Shown: positions 19,565-29,783, numbered from the stretch's first letter. The stretch: 64,000 nucleotides of DNA from Aquincola tertiaricarbonis (GCF_023573145.1 NZ_CP097636.1:3100001-3164000); one strand, 5' to 3'. Made by a program: numbers and translations. Notes: generated from the letters alone by a model not told the origin.

Positions 19565-20310
19565 GCTGGATTCGATATATCGATGAACCTGTGCTGCAGG
19601 CCGTAGGTCTGCGCCAGGTGCTCGGCCACCGCGGGCGCGCCATAGCGCTCGGTGGCATGGTGGCCGCAGGCCAGGAAAGCCGCGCCCGTCTCGCGGGCGA
19701 TGTGGGCCTGCGGCTCCGAGATCTCGCCGGTGATGAAGGCATCGGCCCCCGCGGCGATCGCCGCCTCGAAGTAGCCCTGCGCCCCGCCGGTGCACCAGGC
19801 CACGCGCCGCAGCGGCCGGCCATCGCCGGGCAGCAGCACCGGCGCGCGGCCCAGCGCCGCCTCCACCCGCAGCGCCAGCGCCTGTGCGCTGTCCAGGCCG
19901 CTGGCCTGGCCGATGAAGCCCAGCTCCTGCTCGCCGAAGCGCGCATCGGCCACCAGCCCCAGCTGCCGGCCCAGCTGCGCGTTGTTGCCGAGGTCGGCAT
20001 GCGCGTCCAGCGGCAGGTGGTAGGCGAACAGGTTGATGCCATGGGCCATCAGCAGTTGCACCCGCGCCTTCAGCCAGCCGGTCAGCCGGCCGTCCTGGCC
20101 GCGCCAGAACAGGCCGTGGTGCACCAGGATCGTGTCGGCCCCGTCGGCAATGGCCGCCTCGATCAGCGCCCGGCTGGCGGTGACGCCGGAGACGATGCGG
20201 TGCACCTCGGCGCCGCCCTCGACCTGCAGACCGTTCGGCCCATAATCCTTGAAGCGGTCCACGGCCAACAAACGGCCCAGATAGGCTTCGACCTCATTGC
20301 GCTGGACCAT
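19561..20310 (-). CDS. Nif3-like dinuclear metal center hexameric protein
   Basis: A 249-residue member of the NIF3/YbgI family: toroidal hexamers with a di-metal site and incompletely known function, linked in some species to GTP cyclohydrolase-like chemistry. Visible are DRFKDYGPNGLQVEG, the metal-binding His pair in ILVHHGLFW, AYHLPLDAH, and the C-terminal TGEISEPQAHIARETG and ACGHHATERYG block. The start chosen is ATG 20310 (MVQRNEVEAYL), matching family N-termini; the frame extends 52 codons into the divergent protease gene. The starts of the two genes are only 22 bp apart. Confidence 0.88.
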   Translation of the reverse strand: MVQRNEVEAYLGRLLAVDRFKDYGPNGLQVEGGAEVHRIVSGVTASRALIEAAIADGADTILVHHGLFWRGQDGRLTGWLKARVQLLMAHGINLFAYHLPLDAHADLGNNAQLGRQLGLVADARFGEQELGFIGQASGLDSAQALALRVEAALGRAPVLLPGDGRPLRRVAWCTGGAQGYFEAAIAAGADAFITGEISEPQAHIARETGAAFLACGHHATERYGAPAVAEHLAQTYGLQHRFIDISNPA

Positions 20311-20332
20311 CTCTCGCCTTCTTTCCTGTTGC

Positions 20333-21499
<1,167 letters not shown>

Positions 21500-21505
21500 G
21501 CCCGA

Positions 21506-22297
21506 TCAGCTGGCGCTGGTGTTGCTCTCGGCCTCGCTGTCCGGGGCCTGCGTGTGCTTGATGAAGAGCTGCGCCGCCCAGATGCCCACCTCGTACAGCA
21601 GGCACATCGGCACCGCCAGCGCCAGTTGCGACACCACGTCGGGCGGCGTGATCACCGCGGCAATGATGAAGGCCAGCACGATGAAGTAGCCGCGGAAGGA
21701 CTTCAGCTTCTCGATGCTGACCAGGCCCATGCGCGCCAGCACGATGACCACGATCGGCACCTCGAACGCGGCGCCGAAGGCGATGAACATCGTCAGCACG
21801 AAGCTCAGGTAGGCCTCGATGTCAGGCGCGGCGGTGATGCTCTTGGGCGCAAAGCTCTGGATGAACTTGAACACCTGGCCGAACACGAAGAAGTAGCAGA
21901 ACGCCACCCCCACGAAGAACAGCAGCGTGCTCGAGACCACCAGCGGCAGCACCAGCTTCTTCTCGTGCGAGTACAGGCCCGGCGCCACGAAGGCCCAGAC
22001 CTGCCACAGCACCACTGGCAAGGCGATCAGGAAGGCCGCCATCAGCGTGATCTTGAGCGGCACCACGAAAGGTGAGATCACGTTGGTGGCGATCAGCGTG
22101 GCGCCGGCCGGCAGCGTGTGCACCAGCGGCGCGGCCAGCAGGTCGTAGAGACCGCCGGGACCGGGCCACAGGCACAGGCCGCCGAACACCACGCCCACGG
22201 CGATCAGCGCCCGGATCAGGCGGTCGCGCAGCTCGACCAGGTGCGAAACGAAGGGCTGCTCGGTGCCTTCGAGTTCGTCTTTCTCTTGGGCACTCAT
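21506..22297 (-). CDS. tatC: Twin-arginine translocase subunit TatC
   Basis: Receptor subunit that binds the RR signal peptide. It has 263 residues, six transmembrane helices and the conserved N-terminal [17 protein letters not shown] with the catalytic-loop Glu. The family segment FSHEKK-like ([13 protein letters not shown]) and the [19 protein letters not shown] helix are present. ATG 22297 overlaps the tatB stop as ATGA. Last gene of tatABC. The C-terminus extends about 20 polar residues past the last helix. Confidence 0.95.
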   Translation of the reverse strand: MSAQEKDELEGTEQPFVSHLVELRDRLIRALIAVGVVFGGLCLWPGPGGLYDLLAAPLVHTLPAGATLIATNVISPFVVPLKITLMAAFLIALPVVLWQVWAFVAPGLYSHEKKLVLPLVVSSTLLFFVGVAFCYFFVFGQVFKFIQSFAPKSITAAPDIEAYLSFVLTMFIAFGAAFEVPIVVIVLARMGLVSIEKLKSFRGYFIVLAFIIAAVITPPDVVSQLALAVPMCLLYEVGIWAAQLFIKHTQAPDSEAESNTSAS

Positions 22298-22776
22298 GAC
22301 CAGCGCTTCGGCCGGTGACGGGCCACCCGCGCGGCGCCCGACTGCGCCTTGGTGCGGATGCCGGCTTGCTGCTTGTACCAATGCGGAATGGCGCCCCGCT
22401 TCAGGCGCCACTTCTTGCCCGGATGCCGGTACTCGGGCACCGGGGTGCTGAGCGAATCGGTGCCCACCGCGGGCGCCAGGCCGGCGGTGGCCGCATCGTC
22501 CCAGTCGCGCTGCAGGTCGGTGGTGTGCTGGTTGAACTCGCTGTGCACCGTCTGCTCGACGTTGCGCGCCGCGTCCTCGAACTGCGTCTTCATCTTCTTC
22601 AGCTCATCGAGCTCGATGGACCGGTTGACCTCGGCCTTGACCTCTGCCACGTAGCGCTGCGCCTTGCCGACGAAGTGGCCCACGGTGCGGGCCACCTTCG
22701 GCAGGCGCTCAGGGCCGATGACGATGAGCGCCACCGCCCCGATCAGCGCGATCTTGTCGAAACCGAAATCGATCAT
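22294..22776 (-). CDS. tatB: Sec-independent translocase subunit TatB
   Basis: A 160-residue partner of TatC. It has a short N-terminal transmembrane helix ([26 protein letters not shown], with the conserved Glu and the GPERLP hinge), an amphipathic helix and a long charged helical region ([21 protein letters not shown]). The C-terminal 60 residues are basic and poorly conserved. 41 bp follow tatA, and the end overlaps tatC. Confidence 0.95.
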   Translation of the reverse strand: MIDFGFDKIALIGAVALIVIGPERLPKVARTVGHFVGKAQRYVAEVKAEVNRSIELDELKKMKTQFEDAARNVEQTVHSEFNQHTTDLQRDWDDAATAGLAPAVGTDSLSTPVPEYRHPGKKWRLKRGAIPHWYKQQAGIRTKAQSGAARVARHRPKRWS

Positions 22777-22817
22777 CCGACGCTCATGCAGGCAACTTCA
22801 TCAGGACGCGACGAGGC

Positions 22818-23063
22818 TCAGGACTTGCGCTTGGCTTCGACGTCGACCGTCTGCGCGTCGGCGGCGGCGCGCTGGGCAGCGGTGACCTGCTGCGGCGGCA
22901 CGTCGGCTTCACCGACGCCTTCGGAGCCACCGCGCACGCCGTCCTTGAATCCCTTGACCGCACCACCGAGGTCGGAGCCGATGTTCTTCAGCTTCTTGGT
23001 GCCGAAGATCAGCACCACCACGAGCAACACGATCAGCCAATGCCAGATGCTGAACGAACCCAT
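22818..23063 (-). CDS. tatA: Sec-independent translocase subunit TatA
   Basis: Pore-forming subunit, 81 residues. The N-terminal helix is [21 protein letters not shown] with the conserved FG hinge and KKL; the amphipathic helix [16 protein letters not shown] follows. A strong AAGGAGAT ribosome site is present upstream of ATG 23063. First gene of tatABC and 66 bp downstream of hinT. Confidence 0.96.
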   Translation of the reverse strand: MGSFSIWHWLIVLLVVVLIFGTKKLKNIGSDLGGAVKGFKDGVRGGSEGVGEADVPPQQVTAAQRAAADAQTVDVEAKRKS

Positions 23064-23129
23064 ATCAATCTCCTTCGAGGGAATCCGACGATTCTAGGGG
23101 GGCGAAATGACAGCTTCGCCGTGGGGGGC

Positions 23130-23477
23130 TCAGCCCTTGTTCCATGGGCGGGGACCGCCCATGACATGCAGGTGCAGATGGGGCACTTCCTGGCCGCCAT
23201 CGGCACCGGTGTTGACGACGTGGCGGTAGCCGTTGGTCACACCCAGTTCGCGCATCAGCCGCGTGCTCAGCACCATCATCTTGCCCAGCAGGGCCTGGTG
23301 CGCTTCGGTCACCTCCTGCATCGAGCCGATGTGCTCGCGCGGCACGATGAGGATGTGCACCGGCGCCCAGGGCGCGATGTCGTGGAAGGCGATGAGCTCA
23401 TCGTCTTCGTAGACCTTGCGCGCAGGAATCTGGCCGGCGGCGATCTTGCAGAAGATGCAGTTGGGGTCGGTGTGCAT
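23130..23477 (-). CDS. hinT: HIT family purine nucleoside phosphoramidase
   Basis: Hydrolyses AMP-lysine and related phosphoramidates. The 115 residues include the N-terminal zinc-type start CIFCKIAAGQIPARKVYEDD, the AFHDIAPWAPVHILIVPREHI block and the catalytic histidine triad HLHLHV near the C-terminus. It is situated between the his and tat genes, where Burkholderiales usually carry it. Confidence 0.94.
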   Translation of the reverse strand: MHTDPNCIFCKIAAGQIPARKVYEDDELIAFHDIAPWAPVHILIVPREHIGSMQEVTEAHQALLGKMMVLSTRLMRELGVTNGYRHVVNTGADGGQEVPHLHLHVMGGPRPWNKG

Positions 23478-23495
23478 GGGCAGGGGCGTGTGGGG

Positions 23496-23879
23496 TCAGG
23501 GCATCGGCCGGCCGTCGTTCAGGCTGAGCCAGCCGCGCACCACGCGGTAGAGGAACCAGATGGAGATGACGCCCCAGGCGATCCACCCGGGCACGAAGAA
23601 CAGCAGCCACAGCGGCGCGGTGACCAGGTACAGGCCGGCCGCCCACACGACGCTGCGGATGCGCCAGCTGAAGTGGGACTCCTGCCAGGTGCCGTCGGCA
23701 TCGCTGCGCTTGACCAGGTCGAGGATGAAGGCCGCCACCAGCAGCAGCACCGTCGGCTGGAAGGCCGGCAGCACCGCACCCACCGCGACGATGGCATGCA
23801 GCGCGTAGCTGATGTGCCCGATGGTGCGCAGCGACTGTTCGCGCTGCGAGCCGGGGGTGACGTCGACGATGGGGTTCAC
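23496..23879 (-). CDS. DUF4870-like inner-membrane protein
   Basis: A 127-residue protein with three predicted transmembrane segments (AIVAVGAVLPAFQPTVLLLVAAF, SVVWAAGLYLVTAPLWLLFFV, GWIAWGVISIWFLYRVV) and a cytosolic-looking N-terminus. It starts with GTG at 23879; no ATG fits. Related small membrane proteins are kept between hisE and hinT in many Burkholderiales. Function unknown; no catalytic residues are apparent. Confidence 0.75.
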   Translation of the reverse strand: MNPIVDVTPGSQREQSLRTIGHISYALHAIVAVGAVLPAFQPTVLLLVAAFILDLVKRSDADGTWQESHFSWRIRSVVWAAGLYLVTAPLWLLFFVPGWIAWGVISIWFLYRVVRGWLSLNDGRPMP

Positions 23880-23914
23880 GGCGGTCCTTCGCGGGTGATG
23901 GGCAGGCCAGCGGG

Positions 23915-24262
23915 CTAGTCGCCCTGGTGCTCGCGCTGCTTCACCTTGCGCAGCGCGAACTCTTCCAGACCTGAGAGCCCTTCGCGGCGCTCAAGTTCAG
24001 CGAGCACGTCGGCCGGCTTCAGGTCGAAGGCCGCCAGCGCCACCAGGCTGTGGAACCACAGGTCGGCCACCTCGTAGACGATCTTGCTGCGGTCGCCATC
24101 CTTGGCGGCCATCACCGTCTCGGTGGCTTCCTCGCCGATCTTCTTCAAGATGGCGTCGGTGCCCTTGTGGAACAGCCGGGCGACGTAGCTGCTGTCGGGG
24201 TCGGCGCCCTTGCGCGATTCGATGACCTCGCCCAGCCGGGCCAGCGTGTCGTTGCCACTCAT
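23915..24262 (-). CDS. hisE: Phosphoribosyl-ATP pyrophosphatase
   Basis: Second step of histidine biosynthesis, PR-ATP to PR-AMP. It has 115 residues from ATG 24262, which overlaps the hisI stop as ATGA. The MazG-like all-alpha fold shows [15 protein letters not shown] (metal-binding Glu residues) and [15 protein letters not shown] separate hisE beside hisI, not a hisIE fusion, is normal in betaproteobacteria. Confidence 0.95.
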   Translation of the reverse strand: MSGNDTLARLGEVIESRKGADPDSSYVARLFHKGTDAILKKIGEEATETVMAAKDGDRSKIVYEVADLWFHSLVALAAFDLKPADVLAELERREGLSGLEEFALRKVKQREHQGD

Positions 24263-24648
24263 TTGTAGATGCTTTCGGGGTCTTTCAAGACCGGGTCGAC
24301 GGTGTGCCAGGCGCCGTTCTCGTAGCGCTGGAAGAAGCAGGAATGGCGCCCGGTGTGGCAGGCGATGCCGGGCTCGTGGCCCAGCTGGGTCACTTCCAGC
24401 AGCAGCACGTCGGCGTCGCAGTCCAGGCGCATCGCGTGCACCTTCTGGATGTGGCCGGACTCTTCGCCCTTGTGCCACAGCCGCTGGCGCGAGCGACTCC
24501 AGTACACCGCCTCGCCCAGCTCGGCGGTGCGGGCCAGGGCCTCGCGGTTCATGAAGGCGAACATCAGCACGTCCTTGCTGCCGCGTTCCTGGGCGATGAC
24601 GGGCACCAGCCCGTCGCGGTCCCACTTGATGCTGTCGAGCCAATCCAT
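24259..24648 (-). CDS. hisI: Phosphoribosyl-AMP cyclohydrolase
   Basis: Third step of histidine biosynthesis. It has 129 residues with the metal- and substrate-binding motifs [27 protein letters not shown](E)[12 protein letters not shown] and [11 protein letters not shown]. It forms a pair with hisE through a 4-bp overlap. The remaining his genes are not in the window; in Burkholderiales they usually lie upstream, but here the neighbour is a Nudix gene, so the his operon has been split or rearranged. Confidence 0.95.
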   Translation of the reverse strand: MDWLDSIKWDRDGLVPVIAQERGSKDVLMFAFMNREALARTAELGEAVYWSRSRQRLWHKGEESGHIQKVHAMRLDCDADVLLLEVTQLGHEPGIACHTGRHSCFFQRYENGAWHTVDPVLKDPESIYK

Positions 24649-24657
24649 GGGAGCAGT

Positions 24658-25101
24658 TTAAGTCTCGGGGTGGGTGGGGCCGGCAAAGCCGCGCTCTTCG
24701 GCAAACCAGGCCAGCACCGGCACGGTGCCCGGCAGCACCGGCCGCACCTGCACCGGCAGCTGGTTCCAGGCCATCTGCTGGTGCTCGCGCATCTCGAACT
24801 CGCCGCTCCAGCTGAACACCTTGCAGAAGTGCAGCCGCACCCGCGCATGTTCGTAGTCGACGATCTCCACCCGCCAGGGCTGCACCGGGCCGATGGTGAT
24901 GCCCAGCTCCTCGATCAGCTCGCGGCGCAGCGCGGCTTCCACCGTTTCGCCGGCTTCGAGCTTGCCGCCCGGAAACTCCCAGTAGCCGGCGTACACCTTG
25001 CCCTCCGGGCGAGAGGTCAGCAGGAAGCGGCCGTCGGGGTCGATCAGCACGCCCACGGCCACGTCCACCGGGGTGCGCTCGGCGCGAAGGGGCTCAGTCA
25101 T
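24658..25101 (-). CDS. Nudix hydrolase, MutT-like (probable 8-oxo-dGTP diphosphatase)
   Basis: A 147-residue protein with a complete Nudix box, [21 protein letters not shown] followed by LGI (GX5EX7REUXEEXGU), at about residues 45-67, and the YWEFPGGK lead-in typical of MutT nucleotide sanitation enzymes. ATG 25101 overlaps the stop of the DUF815 ATPase gene as ATGA. The pair DUF815 plus Nudix is conserved in Burkholderiales, often next to argJ and secA; here it is placed next to hisI. Confidence 0.88.
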   Translation of the reverse strand: MTEPLRAERTPVDVAVGVLIDPDGRFLLTSRPEGKVYAGYWEFPGGKLEAGETVEAALRRELIEELGITIGPVQPWRVEIVDYEHARVRLHFCKVFSWSGEFEMREHQQMAWNQLPVQVRPVLPGTVPVLAWFAEERGFAGPTHPET

Positions 25102-25967
25102 GAACTGCTGCGGCCCGAAAAATCGCGCGCGAACTGGTAGGCCACGCGACCGGAGCGGCTGCCGCGCTCCAGCGCCCACACCAGCGCCTCGGGCCGCGCG
25201 GCGGCGATGCGCGCCTCGGCCACGCCAAAGTGCTGTAGCCACTGCGCCACGATGGCCAGGTACTCGGCCTGGCTGAAGGGGTAGAAGCTGATCCACAGCC
25301 CAAAACGCTCGGACAGCGAGATCTTTTCCTCCACCACCTCGCCGGGGTGCACCTCGCCGTCCTCGGTGTGGGTGTACGTGAGGTTCTCCTTCATGTACTC
25401 GGGCAGCAGGTGGCGGCGGTTGCTGGTGGCGTAGATCAGCACGTTGTCGCTGGCCTGGGCCACCGAGCCGTCGAGCATGGACTTCAGCGCCTTGTAGCCT
25501 GGCTCGCCCTCGTCGAAGCTCAGGTCGTCGCAGAACACGATGAAGCGCTCGGGCCGGTCGCCCACCAGGTCCACCAGGTCGGGCAGGTCCACCATGTCGG
25601 CCTTGTCCACCTCGATCAGGCGCAAGCCGCGGTCGGCGAACTCATTCAGGCAGGCCTTGACCAGCGAGCTCTTGCCGGTGCCGCGGGCGCCCGTCAACAG
25701 CACGTTGTTGGCCGCGCGGCCGTCGACGAACTGGCGCGTGTTGCGCACCAGGCGCTCCTTCTGGCCGTCGATCTCCTGCAGGCCGGACAGGCGGATGCTG
25801 GCCACGTGGCGCACCGGCTCCAGCACGCCGGCGCCGCGGCGCTTGCGGTAGCGCCAGGCGATGGCGGCGTTCCAGTCGGGGGCGGCGGCCGGCAGCGGCA
25901 GCACGGCTTCCAGCCGCGCCAGCAGCGCATCGGCGCGCTGCATCAATCGTTCGAGATCGGTGGACAT
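25098..25967 (-). CDS. DUF815 family AAA-type ATPase
   Basis: A 289-residue P-loop protein. Walker A is GARGTGKSSLVK (about residues 93-104) and Walker B is FIVFCDDLSF (about 147). A sensor-1-like block, IYATSNRRHLLPEYM, and ERFGLWISFYPFSQAEYL follow, as in the DUF815 group of small AAA proteins. Partner and substrate are unknown. The start chosen is ATG 25967 (MSTDLERLMQRA); the frame is open much further upstream through pdeM but only as a shadow. It overlaps the Nudix gene by 4 bp, so coupled translation is likely. Confidence 0.87.
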   Translation of the reverse strand: MSTDLERLMQRADALLARLEAVLPLPAAAPDWNAAIAWRYRKRRGAGVLEPVRHVASIRLSGLQEIDGQKERLVRNTRQFVDGRAANNVLLTGARGTGKSSLVKACLNEFADRGLRLIEVDKADMVDLPDLVDLVGDRPERFIVFCDDLSFDEGEPGYKALKSMLDGSVAQASDNVLIYATSNRRHLLPEYMKENLTYTHTEDGEVHPGEVVEEKISLSERFGLWISFYPFSQAEYLAIVAQWLQHFGVAEARIAAARPEALVWALERGSRSGRVAYQFARDFSGRSSS

Positions 25968-26013
25968 CGCAAGGGCAACGGCGGGGCGGCCGGCGCAACA
26001 CAAACCGGGCAGT

Positions 26014-26664
26014 TTAGCGAGCAGGCACCTCGAACAGCTGGCCGTCGGCCACCGCCACCAGCCGTTCGCCCGGCTGGCGCTCCACCGGATGCAGCCCGGT
26101 GAAGCTGCCGAAGGCCGGCAGCACCGCCACGCCCTCGCGCAGGTGGAAGCACGGCACGCGCACGCGGTCGATGCCGCGGCCCAGCCAGGCGCCCGGGTGC
26201 AGGTGGCCGGCCACCACGTGAGCGCCGATGCGCGGCTTCGGGTGGTGGCACAGCGCCAGGCCGCCCAGGCGCAGCGGCTCGTCCACGCAGCGGATGTCCA
26301 GCCAGCCGGGCGGGTCGCCGGCGCGGTCGTCGTGGTTGCCGCGCACCAGCGTGACGTCCAGCCGCGGATGGCGCTCGCGCCAGCGGCCCATCGCGGCCAG
26401 CGTGTCGGGCCCATGCGCATGGGCCGAATGCAGCAGGTCGCCGAGGAACACGAGGTGCTGGACCTCGTGCTGTTGCAGCAGCTGGTCGATCAGTGCCAGG
26501 TTCTCGGTGGTGGTGCCCCGCGGCACCGGCACGCCCAGGCGACGAAAGCTCACCGCCTTGCCGATGTGGGCATCGGCGATGAGCAGGGTGTGGTGGTCGG
26601 GCAGGTAGGCCGCTTTTTGCGGCAGCAGGCGGAACTGTTCGCCGCCCCAGGTGAGGTCGAGCAT
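26014..26664 (-). CDS. pdeM: PdeM-like metallophosphoesterase (ligase-associated DNA-repair endonuclease family)
   Basis: Calcineurin-like phosphoesterase of 216 residues with all metal motifs: DAHIGK (about 31), GDLLHS (about 75), RGNHDD (about 109), HHPKPR and GHLHPG (about 153). This combination matches PdeM, which in many proteobacteria is encoded with an ATP-dependent ligase, an exonuclease-like protein and Lhr helicase; none of these is present here. Its activity is inferred from the family. It lies 46 bp upstream of the DUF815 gene. Confidence 0.8.
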   Translation of the reverse strand: MLDLTWGGEQFRLLPQKAAYLPDHHTLLIADAHIGKAVSFRRLGVPVPRGTTTENLALIDQLLQQHEVQHLVFLGDLLHSAHAHGPDTLAAMGRWRERHPRLDVTLVRGNHDDRAGDPPGWLDIRCVDEPLRLGGLALCHHPKPRIGAHVVAGHLHPGAWLGRGIDRVRVPCFHLREGVAVLPAFGSFTGLHPVERQPGERLVAVADGQLFEVPAR

Positions 26665-26711
26665 GGCGCTACGGTAGCAGCCACGCGAAAGACGGCCGAG
26701 CCGCCACTTGA

Positions 26712-27356
26712 TCAGGCTGAGAGCAGCTGCAGCGAAGCGTCGAGGTGCTCGGTGGGCAGGCGCTTGAAGCCCGAGCGGGCGTAACGCTGCAGCCGGCCGA
26801 CCGCGAACGAGGTCAGCACCGAAGCACGCACCTGGCCGTCCACCGTGGGCGTGCCTGAACCGGCCCGCTCGGCCGCGCCGCGCAGGCTTTGCCGCAGCAC
26901 CGATTCCAGCCGCTCGAAGAACTGGTTCATGCGGGTGGACAGGCGCTCGTTCTCGTAGACGAGGGCATCGCCCACCATCACGCGCACCATGCCGGGGTTT
27001 TTCTCGGCGAACTGCAGCAACACGCCGATGGTGCGCTGCGCCTGCACCTGGCCCAGCGGCTCGCGCTCGACGATCTGGTTGACCAGGGTGAACACGCTGC
27101 TTTCGATGAACTCGATCAGCGCCTCGAACATCTGGGCCTTGCTGGCGAAGTGGCGGTACAGCGCGGCCTCGCTCACTTCAAGGCGTGCCGCCAATGCAGC
27201 CGTGGTCACCCGTTCGGCGCCGGGCTGCTCCAGCATCAGCGCGAGGGTTTCCAGGATCTGCACCCGCCGCTCACCGGGCTTGGGCCGCTTTCGCGATGGC
27301 ACGTCGACGGCAGTGTCCAGCGGATCGTGCTCAGGTATTGACGAAAGATCGGTCAT
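26712..27356 (-). CDS. slmA: Nucleoid occlusion factor SlmA (TetR family)
   Basis: DNA-binding inhibitor of FtsZ assembly over the nucleoid. It has 214 residues from ATG 27356; an in-frame GTG at 27398 would add 14. The TetR HTH spans about residues 30-75 (ERRVQILETLALMLEQP, then VTTAALAARLEVSEAALYRHFASKAQMFEALI), and the AALYRHFASKAQMFE recognition helix is close to that of SlmA. The downstream FIESSVFTLVNQIV segment is the SlmA dimer or FtsZ-contact region. The argB-HAD-slmA neighbourhood is standard in Burkholderiales. Its target FtsZ is encoded about 19 kb away in this window. Confidence 0.88.
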   Translation of the reverse strand: MTDLSSIPEHDPLDTAVDVPSRKRPKPGERRVQILETLALMLEQPGAERVTTAALAARLEVSEAALYRHFASKAQMFEALIEFIESSVFTLVNQIVEREPLGQVQAQRTIGVLLQFAEKNPGMVRVMVGDALVYENERLSTRMNQFFERLESVLRQSLRGAAERAGSGTPTVDGQVRASVLTSFAVGRLQRYARSGFKRLPTEHLDASLQLLSA

Positions 27357-27427
27357 CGCCCCATGCGAAAGAGTCGGCGGTTTCACCGATTCTTGCACGT
27401 GGAAACAATTTCACGCTCCCCCCACGA

Positions 27428-28153
27428 TCACGCGTCCCGATGGTTTGACAGCGCCTTCGGCCGGTGCTTGCCGGGGCGCAGCAGGTCGGCCAGGCGGCCC
27501 GTCTTGCGGTCCACGTAGGCCGGCTGCATGGTCCAGCGCTGGCGCCGGGCCCTGGCCGGCGAGCCGCGGCGGCCGAAGCGCTGCATCCACACCGTGTGCA
27601 TGCCGATGGCGCGGGCCGATTTCTGGTGGTCCAGCGTGTCTTCCACCAGCACGCAGCGCGAGGGCGGCACCCGCAGCCGGGCCGCGAGCGCGCGCAGCAT
27701 GCGGGCGTCGGGCTTGGGCCGCAGGTGGCCGAACATGGCCATGTCCTCGATGGCGATCACGCCATCGAACAGGCCGGAGATGCCCAGCGCCTGCAGCACC
27801 CGCAGCGCATAGGCACGCGGCGCATTGGTCAGTATGAGCTTGCGGCCGGGCAGCCGGCGCAGCACCGCCAGGTCGTGGCGATGGCCGGTGACGCGCTCTT
27901 CCAGGCCGGGCAGCAGGTGGGTTTCGTGCAGGAAGTGCGCCGCCTTGACGCCGTGGTGCTTCATCAAGCCCAGCAAGGTGGCGCCGTAGCGCAACCAGTA
28001 CTGGCGGCGCAGGCGGTCGGCTTCTTCCGGGGGAACGCGCAACTCCCGTTGCACGAAAACCCCCATCGACTCATGCAGCGCCCCGAAAACGTAGGCGCCA
28101 GCGTCGTGGAGGGTATCGTCGAGGTCGAAGAGCCAGGTGCAGCGAGCGGTCAT
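27428..28153 (-). CDS. HAD-family pyrimidine 5'-nucleotidase (SDT1-like)
   Basis: A 241-residue haloacid-dehalogenase-like phosphatase with motif I DLDDTLHD (residues 10-17), motif II ILTNAPRAY, motif III Lys in GHLRPKPDA and motif IV LVEDTLDH. The helical cap between motifs I and II resembles yeast Sdt1 and plant pyrimidine nucleotidases. It probably dephosphorylates UMP or CMP or related modified nucleotides; the exact substrate is not readable. The tail of about 45 residues is basic. It lies 71 bp upstream of slmA. Confidence 0.82.
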   Translation of the reverse strand: MTARCTWLFDLDDTLHDAGAYVFGALHESMGVFVQRELRVPPEEADRLRRQYWLRYGATLLGLMKHHGVKAAHFLHETHLLPGLEERVTGHRHDLAVLRRLPGRKLILTNAPRAYALRVLQALGISGLFDGVIAIEDMAMFGHLRPKPDARMLRALAARLRVPPSRCVLVEDTLDHQKSARAIGMHTVWMQRFGRRGSPARARRQRWTMQPAYVDRKTGRLADLLRPGKHRPKALSNHRDA

Positions 28154-28204
28154 GCAACGATGGTCGCATGGCCGCCGCGCACCGGCGGCGACCTGTCAGT
28201 CAGA

Positions 28205-28588
28205 TCAGCTGTTGGTGTCGCCGTAGACGATCTGGTCGTTGCGCATGGCGCGCAGCGTTTCGGCGCGCACTTCGTCGCGGGTCTTGGCTTGCGCGGTAGC
28301 CATTTCAGGCTGCTGGAAACGCTGGCCCAGCTGCTGGCCCCAGGTGTCGCCGATGGCGAAGCGGTCGCCGGCGGCCATGGCAGCGCGCGTCTGGGCGTTC
28401 ACTTCAGCGCGGCTGACGGCATTGCTGTAGCTGACCGGCTCACGGTTGCCGTTGGTGTCGCCGTTGTTCCAGGCGTTGGCCGTGTTGCGGCCCACCACGT
28501 CCACGCGGGACACGTCGGACTGGGCGAATGCGCCGCCCGAAGCCAGCAGAGCAACCAGGGAGGCGGCGGCGATGAAACGGGTCTTCAT
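28205..28588 (-). CDS. DUF4148-like periplasmic protein
   Basis: A 127-residue protein with a clear signal peptide (KTRFIAAASLVALLASGGAFA, cut about residue 22), so the mature form is about 105 residues, hydrophilic and helical. The repeated-looking VSRAEVNAQTRAAMAAG and TRDEVRAETLRAMRN segments match the R-x-E-V-x-A/E-T pattern of DUF4148, a family common in Burkholderiales and of unknown function. AAAGGA lies 9-10 bp before ATG 28588. It stands alone between argB and the HAD gene. Confidence 0.75.
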   Translation of the reverse strand: MKTRFIAAASLVALLASGGAFAQSDVSRVDVVGRNTANAWNNGDTNGNREPVSYSNAVSRAEVNAQTRAAMAAGDRFAIGDTWGQQLGQRFQQPEMATAQAKTRDEVRAETLRAMRNDQIVYGDTNS

Positions 28589-28751
28589 GTCTAGGTCCTT
28601 TCAATGACGTTGGTCAGTGAGATGGACTGTAGGGATCAACCCTGAGCGGAAAAACCCGCGGGATCGCAACGCGCCATTGCGCCCACACGAACAATGCAGG
28701 CACACCCCTGGCGCGACGCCGCTTTTTGCGTGATGTTGTGGGGTGAGACGG

Positions 28752-28775
28752 TAAAGATGGCCGACGATGTCGGCC
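28752..28775 (-). terminator. Possible terminator after argB
   Basis: GGCCGAC-ATC-GTCGGCC stem-loop (28759-28775), followed on the minus strand by ATCTTTAC. It sits 42 bp past the argB stop. A second, loop-less 16-bp perfect palindrome lies between it and argB at 28792-28807. The T tract is short. Confidence 0.45.
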
Positions 28776-28817
28776 GATACCTACAACGCTGCGGCGCCAT
28801 GGCGCCGTTTCAACAGC

Positions 28818-29723
28818 TCAATGGGAGCGGATCATGGTGCCGTAGGCCTGCTCCGACAGGATTTCGAGCAGCATGGCGTGCGGCACCCGGCCGTCGATGA
28901 TGTGCACCGCGTTGACGCCGCCCTTGGCCGCGTCCAGCGCACCGGCGATCTTGGGCAGCATGCCGCCGCTGATGGTGCCGTCGGCGAACAGCTCGTCGAT
29001 CTGGCGGGCCGACAGGTCGGTCAGCAGCTTGCCGGACTTGTCCAGCACGCCCGGCGTGTTGGTCAGCAGGATCAGCTTTTCGGCGCGCAGCACCTCGGCC
29101 AGCTTGCCGGCCACCACGTCGGCGTTGATGTTGTAGTTCTCGTTGCTGGCGCCAAAGCCCAGCGGCGAGATGACGGGGATGAACTGGTCGTCCTGCAGCG
29201 CCTTGACCACGCTGGGGTCGATCGACTCGATCTCGCCCACCTGGCCGACGTCGTGCTCGATGCTGGGGTCGTTCTTGTCAACCATCTTGAGCTTGCGCGC
29301 GCGGATCAGCCCGCCGTCGCGGCCGGTCAGGCCCACGGCCTTGCCGCCGGCGGCGTTGATCAGGCCCACGATGTCCTGCTGCACCTGGCCGGCCAGCACC
29401 CACTCCACCACTTCCATGGTTTCTTCGTCGGTGACGCGCATGCCCTGGATGAAGGTGCCCTTCTTGCCCAGGCGGCTCAGCGCCTCGTCGATCTGCGGGC
29501 CGCCGCCGTGCACCACCACCGGATTCATGCCCACCAGCTTGAGCAGCACCACGTCTTCGGCGAAGTCCTGCTGCAGCACCGGGTCGATCATCGCGTTGCC
29601 GCCGTACTTGATGACGATGGTCTTGCCGTGGAACTTGCGGATGTACGGCAAGGCCTGCGCCAGGATCTCGGCCTGCTCACGCGGCGCGATGTGCTGGAGG
29701 TCGGGAACGGTGGGTGCAGTCAT
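28818..29723 (-). CDS. argB: Acetylglutamate kinase
   Basis: Phosphorylates N-acetylglutamate in arginine synthesis and is usually the arginine-inhibited step. It has 301 residues from ATG 29723. Signatures are [11 protein letters not shown] near residue 45, [37 protein letters not shown] and a C-terminal [16 protein letters not shown]. The upstream gap to the MerR gene is 60 bp. argJ lies about 26 kb away; the pathway genes are scattered. Confidence 0.96.
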   Translation of the reverse strand: MTAPTVPDLQHIAPREQAEILAQALPYIRKFHGKTIVIKYGGNAMIDPVLQQDFAEDVVLLKLVGMNPVVVHGGGPQIDEALSRLGKKGTFIQGMRVTDEETMEVVEWVLAGQVQQDIVGLINAAGGKAVGLTGRDGGLIRARKLKMVDKNDPSIEHDVGQVGEIESIDPSVVKALQDDQFIPVISPLGFGASNENYNINADVVAGKLAEVLRAEKLILLTNTPGVLDKSGKLLTDLSARQIDELFADGTISGGMLPKIAGALDAAKGGVNAVHIIDGRVPHAMLLEILSEQAYGTMIRSH

Positions 29724-29783
29724 GGCGGTTGGTGCGATGCAGCAAAAGTGATCCGCGATTGTAGGGACGGGCCGTGACAAGGT

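Noticed and set aside
25968..26420. Upstream extension of the DUF815 ATPase through pdeM
   Set aside because: The extension is an out-of-frame reading of the pdeM gene, rich in Trp, Cys and Arg; the 25967 start gives a normal-length ATPase.
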